From contig OW203762.1 in NCBI GenBank assembly GCA_934045905.1, positions 1,674,001-1,738,000 on the forward strand: DNA of 64,000 bases, read 5' to 3'. Made by a program: the position numbers and the translations under genes. Below, piece by piece: positions 57,047 through 64,000 of this stretch (positions within the stretch are counted from its first letter, which is position 1; each line of letters begins with the position of its first letter). The DNA comes from Leuctra nigra. Lineage: Eukaryota; Arthropoda; Insecta; Plecoptera; Leuctridae. The notes under the pieces were generated by a model that was not told where the DNA came from, did no database searches, and saw only the letters and a list, made by a program, of their open reading frames with translations.

Positions 57047-57728
57047 GGTCATAAGTGGAGGGGTGGGGTGGACAGTATGCGACTTGGGTCTACTAAGTAG
57101 GGTGCCGCGCGGTCATTAGTGGAGGGGTGGGGTGGACAGTATGCGACTTGTGTCTACTAAGTAGGGTGACGCGCGGTCATTAGTGGAGGGGTGGGGTGGA
57201 CAGTATGCGACTTGGGTCAACTAAGTAGGGTGCCGCGCGGTCATTAGTGGAGGGGTAGGGTGGACAGTATGCGACTTGGGTCTACTAAGTAGGGTGCCGC
57301 CAAGAAGGTTTAAATATTTAAACCTTCTTGGGTGCCGCGCGGTCATTAGTGGAGGGGTGGGGTGGACAGTATGCGACTTAGGTCAACTAAGTAGGGTGTC
57401 GCGCGGTCATTAGTGGAGGGGTGGGGTGGACAGTATGCGACTTGGGTCAACTAAGTAGGATGCCGCGCGGTCATTAGTGGAGGGGTGGGGTGGACAGTAT
57501 GCGACTTGGGTCAACTCAGCAGGGTGTCGCGCGGTCATTAGTGGAGGGGTGGGGTGGACAGTATGCGACTTGGGTCAACTAAGTAGGGTGTCGCGCGGTC
57601 ATTAGTGGAGGGGTGGGGTGGACAGTATGCGACTTGGGTCTACTAAGTAGGGTGCCGCGCGGTCATTAGTGAGGGGTGGGGTGGACAGTATGCGACTTGG
57701 GTCTACTAAGTAGGGTGCCGCGCGGCAA
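57047..57728 (+). repeat. 64-bp satellite array, about 10 copies
   Basis: Unit GGTCATTAGTGGAGGGGTGG, ACAGTATGCGACTTGGGTC, then TACTAAGTAGGGTGCCGCGC. Joins the 114-bp array directly at ATACGC|GGTC. Interrupted at 57301-57330 by a perfect palindrome. Ends 9 bp before a Family B 5' terminus. Confidence 0.95.
57301..57330. mobile_element. 30-bp perfect palindrome with 8-bp duplication
   Basis: CAAGAAGGTTTAAAT followed by its exact reverse complement, flanked by GGTGCCGC on both sides (57293-57300 and 57331-57338), which is present once in other satellite units. CA...TG ends plus an 8-bp duplication resemble a minimal hAT insertion, but 30 bp is far too short for a normal element. Confidence 0.6.
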
Positions 57729-57737
57729 TTGGATAAT

Positions 57738-58587
57738 TGAGCGAGCGAAGCGAGCGTCTCCTTTTGGCTCATTTGGCTCGGACATCTGTTTTTTGTTTGT
57801 TTGTTTGTATGTTTTTCTGCTAGGTGAGGCTATGCAGGTCACAGTTTTTCTTCGATCGAGCTGAAATTTTGCACACGTGTACGGACCATTTCTGGGCGTT
57901 GCAGGCCCTATTTTTTTTGAAATCCACTGATTGGTTAAAATTTAAAAAAAAATTATCTTTCGAATGGTTAGTTTGATCAATTTGAAATTTTGACAAGTCA
58001 TTACTACTAACATTTTACCCAATCATACAAAGTTTCAGCCAAATCCTCTCATTGGTTAAAAATTATAACAATCTTTACTGTGAATTTTGAAATTTAAACT
58101 AGAACCGTTTGACCGATCAACTTAAAACTTTGCATGGTCATTGGAACCAACATTATCTGTGTTTTTGACCATTTTCAGACACATCTGTGTTTAAATCTAA
58201 AAGTTATTGACATTTTACGGACATTTTGCTTGTTGCTATGGATCACGGCAACATTGACGCCTCAGTTCCAATGTTCCAATGTAGTTAGAACAGAAACTTT
58301 CAAACGCATAATTATAACATATAATCAACAGATTGATCTGATATTGTGTACACACTTATATCATATGAGTGGTCCCAGGTTAAGTTTTTGAACAAGATCC
58401 TGTGATTTTTTTAAATTAACAAGGAACCATTCAGTCATAAAGGTTCAATCGATCAACTTAAAACTTTGTATGGTTATTGGGACCAATATTTTTGGAATTT
58501 TTGAAGATATTCTTACAAGATTTCGGTTCGAGGGGTTGCGCGTATCCGTGCTCGCTCATCGCCGCGTTACTCAGAGCGTTTCCTAGT
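57738..58587 (+). mobile_element. Family B repeat, complete
   Basis: 5' TGAGCGAGCGAAGCGAGCGT, 3' GTGCTCGCTCATCGCCGCGT then GCGTTTCCTAGT. 850 bp, non-coding. Follows the 64-bp satellite. Confidence 0.8.
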
Positions 58588-58649
58588 AAATAAAATAGTT
58601 TACTTTTTTATTTGAATATTGCTGAAAAAACATTCCAGGTCGAAATTAG

Positions 58650-58791
58650 AATGATATTAGTGTATGTTCAAAATTTTGCTCGATTTGTCAATCTGTGCGG
58701 CCAATATGGCACGAACAAATCAAAACAAAAAAAAAATACAAACAGAGAAAGAGGCATAAGAGTCCTGTAGTAACGCTCGCTACGCTCGCTT
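58650..58791 (-). mobile_element. Family B 5'-end fragment
   Basis: Last modules leading to ACGCTCGCTACGCTCGCTTA, i.e. the GAGCGAGCG end on the minus strand. No CTAG end. Confidence 0.6.
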
Positions 58792-59441
58792 ATTCACGTT
58801 TCTCTTTGATTTTATTAACTATGAACTCTTTTTCTCAAATTTAAAATAATTTTGTACCTTTAAATTTTTTATTTCTCGTCCACGTTTTTATACGCAGTAA
58901 ATATATTTTTCGTTTTTTTATTATATTGTAAGGATTTTTATATTTTTAAATAAACATGTGATTTTTTAATATTAGTTTCAATTTATGAAATTGTCGTTGG
59001 GCCAGCCATGTAATTAAATAATTATTTATATTTAATAAAAAAAAGAGGAAATAAGTGACCGAAGCGAGCGTTTCTACTTGGAACTTACGACTCGAATATC
59101 TGTTCTTTGCGCATCGAAAGTTAAACCCAGGTAACGAGTCAGGCCAATGTCTTCACAGCATATTGTGATCGGGACTTGAGCCAGTCCCAAATATTCATTA
59201 GGTACAATCCAGTTAGGTAACATAATGATTTCTTTCTATCACGATCTGTATTTATTGCGTTCATTGGAAATTTGATATGTACTTTTTAATGTAACTAGTA
59301 ATTCGCAAACTGAACGAAAATCTTTGTGAATATTGAAACTGAAACCGCGTTCGACTGATTAAAATGAAATATTGCGTGGTCATTGGGACCAACATTCAAT
59401 GTGTATTTGACAATTTTCATACAAATCTGCCAAGACTTCCC
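58792..59441. repeat. AT-rich DNA with degenerate Family B text
   Basis: 59055-59110 (GACCGAAGCGAGCGTTTCTA) and 59340-59440 (GTGGTCATTGGGACCAACAT) are eroded Family B pieces. No gene. Confidence 0.4.
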
Positions 59442-60354
59442 AGTGAACACTAGGACGTACCTGGGACGTCCCCAGGACAGACTACTTACTTAGGTAGGAC
59501 ATCCCCAGTCCGTCCTAAACTCGGCCTAAAATGATCCCCAGGTGTCCCCAGAGTGTCCTAATTACACAAGTTATTCGATCCCAGGTACCTCCTAAATTAG
59601 GCGGACCTTACTAAAAAAGGACTACACTGCCTAATTTAGGATATCCATTGTCCTACTTTAGGACGTCATATCCTAATTTAGGTTGATACTTTTCCTAAAT
59701 TAATATGAAACTGCCTAATTTAAGATATACATTGTCCTACTTTAGGACGTAATTTTCTTATTTAGGTAGATGCTTTTCCTCAATTAGGATGAAAATGACT
59801 AATTTAATATATAATTTTTCATTATTATTAGAATAGAATGGTATTTCTTAAGGTAGATAATTTTCCTCTATTGGGATGCAATTGCCATATTTGATAGACA
59901 GGCTCTATTTGCATTGACACCAATTCGCACGATTTGCATTATTCATATTCATTATTCCTTCATTCAGTCATCAATGTTTGCATCCAAAAAATATGGCTCC
60001 GACTCCAAGGTGACAACTAAGGTTCCAGTACAAAATAAAAGAAATACACATTTTTCCTATCATCCAATAGGACATGTCTCTTTTTGTTATTATATCTTAT
60101 AATACTTGGCAGATTTTGGAAATAATATAACTTACTTAAATACAAACGATAAAGATATATGCTCAAATTGAAAATCTATATTGTGAAGTCGAGGGGCAGA
60201 GTACTCTGTTGACAGTTGTAGAAACTTTTAAAAATATTTCAGTAGCAGCCATTCTTAGGACAATTCTTCCTAAAAAAGGCAATTGCCTTATTTAGGAAGA
60301 ATTGTCCTAAAAAAGGATCTTCTTCCTTTATAAGGATATCCCAGGGAGGTACCC
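59442..60354. repeat. CCTAATTTAGG-rich repeat, cut by the gap
   Basis: Begins CCCAGTGAACACTAGGACGT and contains GGGACGTCCCC, then many CCTAATTTAGG / GTCCTACTTTAGGACGT phrases and an internal AT-rich stretch. The second end near 60345 (CCCAGGGAGGTACCC) runs into the gap. Probably a MITE with long internal palindromic phrases; class unknown. Confidence 0.45.
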
Positions 60355-60554
60355 NNNNNNNNNNNNNNNNNNNNNNNNNNNNNNNNNNNNNNNNNNNNNN
60401 NNNNNNNNNNNNNNNNNNNNNNNNNNNNNNNNNNNNNNNNNNNNNNNNNNNNNNNNNNNNNNNNNNNNNNNNNNNNNNNNNNNNNNNNNNNNNNNNNNNN
60501 NNNNNNNNNNNNNNNNNNNNNNNNNNNNNNNNNNNNNNNNNNNNNNNNNNNNNN
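60355..60554. other. Assembly gap of 200 N
   Basis: Exactly 200 N bases. A round number usually marks a gap of unknown size, and the next satellite starts at its right edge. Confidence 0.98.
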
Positions 60555-62640
60555 TGCAGGTTGTTTTGCCGCTTAGCTCGACAAAGTCAATACAACCAGA
60601 TCACTTCATGTGCAACAGTAACACTATTTGCTGCATGATACCGGGTTCATACTTGCAGGTTGTTTTGCCGCTTAGCTCGACAAAGTCAATACAACCAGAA
60701 CACTTCATGTGCAACAGTAACACTATTTGCTGCATAATACCAGGTTCATACTTGCAGGTTGTTTTGCCGCTTAGCTCGACAAAGTCAATACAACCAGAAC
60801 ACTTCATGTGCAACAGTAACACTATTTGCTGCATAATACCAGGTTCATACTTGCAGGTTGTTTTGCCGCTTAGCTCGACAAAGTCAATACAACCAGAACA
60901 CTTCATGTGCAACAGTGACACTATTTGCTGCATAATACCAGGTTCATACTTGCAGGTTGTTTTGCCGCTTAGCTCGACAAAGTCAATACAACCAGAACAC
61001 TTCATGTGCAACAGTAAAACTATTTGCTGCATAATACCAGGTTCATACTTGCAGGTTGTTTTGCCGCTTAGCTCGACAAAGTCAATACAACCAGAACACT
61101 TCATGTGCAACAGTAACACTATTTGCTGATAATACCAGGTTCATACTTGCAGGTTGTTTTGCCGCTTATCTCGACAAAGTCAATACAACCAGAACACTCA
61201 TGTGCAACAGTAACACTATTTGCTGCATAATACCAGGTTCATACTTGCAGGTTGTTTTGCTGCTTAGCTCGACAAAGTCAATACAACCAGAACACTTCAT
61301 GTGCAACAGTAACACTATTTGCTGCATAATACCAGGTTCATACTTGCAGGTTGTTTTGCCGCTTAGCTTGACAAAGTCAATACAACCAGAACACTTCATG
61401 TGCAACAGTAACACTATTTGCTGCATAATACCAGGTTCATACTTGCAGGTTGTTTTGCCGCTTAGCTCGACAAAGTCAATACAACCAGAACACTTCATGT
61501 GCAACAGTAACACTATTTGCTGCATAATACCAGGTTCATACTTGCAGGTTGTTTTGCCGCTTAGCTCGACAAAGTCAATACAACCAGAACACTTCATGTG
61601 CAACACTAACACTATTTGCTGCATAATACCAGGTTCATACTTGCAGGTTGTTTTGCCGCTTAGCTCGACAAAGTCAATACAACCAGAACACTTCATGTGC
61701 AACAGAAACACTATTTGCTGCATAATACCAGGTTCATACTTGCAGGTTGTTTTGCCGCTTAGCTCGACAAAGTCAATACAACCAGAACACTTCATGTTCA
61801 ACAGTCACACTATTTGCTGCATAATACCAGGTTCATACTTGCAGGTTGTTTTGCCGCTCAGCTCGACAAAGTCAATACAACCAGAACACTTCATGTGCAA
61901 CAGTAACACTATTTGCTGCATAATACCAGGTTCATACTTGCAGGTTGTTTTGCCGCTTAGCTCGACAAAGTCAATACAACCAGAACACTTCATGTGCAAC
62001 AGTAACACTATTTGCTGCATAATACCAGGTTCATACTTGCAGGTTGTTTTGCCGCTTAGCTCGACAAAGTCAATACAACCAGAACACTTCATGTGCAACA
62101 GTAACACTATTTGCTGCATAATACCAGGTTCATACTTGCAGGTTGTTTTGCCGCTTAGCTCGACAAAGTCAATACAACCAGAACACTTCATGTTCAACAG
62201 TCACACTATTTGCTGCATAATACCAGGTTCATACTTGCAGGTTGTTTTGCCGCTTAGCTCGACAAAGTCAATACAACCAGAACACTTCATGTGCAACAGT
62301 AACACTATTTGCTGCATAATACCAGGTTCATACTTGCAGGTTGTTTTGCCGCTTAGCTCGACAAAGTCAATACAACCAGAACACTTCATGTGCAACAGTA
62401 ACACTATTTGCTGCATAATACCAGGTTCATACTTGCAGGTTGTTTTGCCGCTTAGCTCGACAAAGTCAATACAACCAGAACACTTCATGTGCAACAGTAA
62501 CACTATTTGCTGCATAATACTAGGTTCATACTTGCAGGTTGTTTTGCCGCTTAGCTCGACAAAGTCAATACAACCAGAACACTTCATGTGCAACAGTAAC
62601 ACTATTTGCTGCATAATACCAGGTTCATACTTGCAGGTTG
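60555..62640 (+). repeat. 99-bp satellite array, about 21 copies
   Basis: Unit TGCAGGTTGTTTTGCCGCTT, AGCTCGACAAAGTCAATACA, CAGAACACTTCATGTGCAAC, then ATTTGCTGCATAATACCAGG. Rare variants include ATGTTCAACAGTCACAC (61791 and 62187). Two one-base deletions near 61129 and 61197 break the frame. The period equals 33 codons, so both strands are mostly open. Starts at the gap. Confidence 0.95.
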
Positions 62641-63080
62641 TTTTGCAGGTTGTTTTGAACGTTCATAGCAAGGAGCTTTTTACTTGGTTACAGACTCTAC
62701 TTATTTTAAAAAGGGATTACGGCAAAGGATGTGACAATTCGATACTGCTTTGTTGCGAAAATTGATTCTGATGATGTCAACCTAGAGAACTCCTTTAAGC
62801 TAGCATCCACCTAGTATTTATAGTGCTGGTGGGAAGGAGTAGGACGTGTGATGTAACACGTACACCTACACGTAGACCGTGTACGCTAAACGCATGACAC
62901 TACATTCACGGATCATACCTTTCTTCTCTTGCATAGGCCGGTCTAAACCTGGTAATGCTACGTGGGTTCATCTTTGTTTATATTTTATTTTCACATCAAA
63001 TACGATCATTTCATTTTATTATTGTTGTCTTCTTCTTTAGATACTTGTATACATTATCATGTATTTTATCATGTAAAGGC
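62641..63080. other. Unassigned DNA
   Basis: No gene recognised. Confidence 0.4.
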
Positions 63081-63368
63081 TCATGTTACTCCGATTTTGA
63101 CGAAACTTGACAGAATTGTTCACCATCCTAAATGAACACAAATAGCTCTCTGAGCGTTGTCCTCTAAATCTCATCGTTTGGGAAATATGGACCTCGCAAA
63201 ACGTCAAATTACACTCAAAGTGACAATTAAATCTTCGAAAACATGACTTTTCAATGGGCCATATTTCCCAAACGTTGAGATTTAGAGGAAAATGCTCAGA
63301 GAGCTTTTTGTGTTCATTTAGGATGGTGAACAATTCTGCCAAGTTTCGTCAAAATCGGAGTTACATGA
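63081..63368. repeat. Long inverted repeat, about 112-bp arms
   Basis: Left arm 63081-63193 (TCATGTTACTCCGATTTTGA ... GTTTGGGAAATATGG) pairs with right arm 63257-63368 (CCATATTTCCCAAACG ... CAAAATCGGAGTTACATGA), with a few mismatches, around a 63-bp loop. A palindromic MITE-like element. Confidence 0.7.
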
Positions 63369-64000
63369 AATTTCATTTTTGGCAAGATGGAATTAACGTT
63401 GGAAATTAACTTAAAAAGTCATTAACCCCTTTTTCCGTACAGCGATTTTGGTCGATTTTGGATATATAGTAGAGGACATTTTTCTGAATCGATTCATGTA
63501 TTGAAACCTTCTGTTGCAATTGGTGGTGGGTATAATCACACAATTACTGGACTATAAATTAACTTTAAATACACCTTGTTGACTTGCTCTTTGAAAGATA
63601 TGCAATTATATTTTTATTACATTTTTTATTAATTAATAAAATTAATTACGGTCGTCCTAATAAATCATTGTGACTTTTAGTATGTTGTAGCTTACAGTCA
63701 ATGGATCAGTTCAGTAAAACAACGAAGTCTGTAAGTCAATTAGTAAGTCAATTAGCCCCTGTGACCATTTTAATATTTTTGGGAATTAATCACCCCAAAT
63801 TGTGTTATACATTGAAGGGTTACTTTGATCGTCTTGATTACTTTTATATGATTATAAACACATTATTTATGAATAAAAAAAATTGTCATCTGATGAAAAT
63901 GTATCAATTACGTTAATTAAAAATAATTAATTGATTTTCAATCAACCCCTAATAAAAACAAAATGGTGGATCGAAAATCGGTAGACTTTTTTTTGGTACA
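63369..64000. other. AT-rich DNA
   Basis: No gene recognised. The 71-codon frame at 63701-63916 has no recognisable features. Confidence 0.4.

Noticed and set aside
54080..57100. A 1006-residue repeat protein gene
   Set aside because: The frame is open only because the 114-bp period is a multiple of three. The opposite strand is open too, changes between units do not favour silent sites by eye, and there are no flanking coding features.
60566..62765. A Cys-rich repeat protein on either strand of the 99-bp array
   Set aside because: Both strands are open for the same periodic reason, and single-base deletions near 61129 and 61197 break the frame.

Overview
This window reads as gene-poor, transposon- and satellite-dominated heterochromatin-like DNA from an animal, most likely an arthropod. 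The evidence is eukaryotic: non-LTR retrotransposons of the RTE and CR1/L2 types, Penelope-like retroelements with a GIY-YIG nuclease, tRNA-headed SINEs (one with a body I recall from arthropod genomes), hAT and Harbinger-like MITEs, six satellite arrays and long (TA)n tracts. I found no host protein-coding gene, no rRNA, and no tRNA that looks like a working host gene. Species cannot be assigned from the sequence alone.

Layout. 1-7,540: a Family B repeat (544-1450), unassigned AT-rich DNA, then a frameshifted RTE retrotransposon (about 4357-7445) inserted in the palindromic head of a Family A repeat. 7,540-12,200: unassigned DNA, a Family A copy, and a 5'-truncated RTE fragment. 12,200-21,000: a retroelement cluster with a perfectly inverted pair of tRNA-headed SINEs, Penelope 3'-end fragments, a tandem pair of other tRNA-like units, and a tandem dimer of Penelope elements whose two shared coding regions look identical. 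21,000-29,000: Family B fragments, two large Family A copies, an RT scrap, and an array of about 117 bp units. 29,193-30,325: a 46-bp satellite, followed by Family B, hAT and SINE pieces and a complete Family A copy (33,256-34,579). 36,882-37,164: a young SINE with a 13-bp target duplication. 38,568-39,532: a hAT MITE with an 8-bp duplication. 40,060-45,429: a CR1/L2-type LINE interrupted by Family A, which is itself interrupted by Family B. 46,227-58,800: more Family B copies interleaved with 22-, 75-, 114- and 64-bp satellites. 60,355-60,554 is an assembly gap, followed by a 99-bp satellite (60,555-62,640) and a long inverted repeat.

The most interesting structure is a pair of unrelated non-coding families (A and B here) that share one architecture: a short subterminal inverted repeat whose second copy sits just before a 3' hairpin, ending in CTAG, without a clear target duplication. 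Family A inserts between A and T; an exact unoccupied site survives at 48,329/48,330 in a second copy of the same LINE. Family B is flanked by T on both sides, and three of the satellites begin or end within a few tens of bases of a Family B terminus. This resembles Helitron/Helentron non-autonomous elements. No Rep-helicase is present in the window, so the assignment is inference. Family A also carries repeated blocks combining a CRE-like, an ETS-like and a YY1-like motif.
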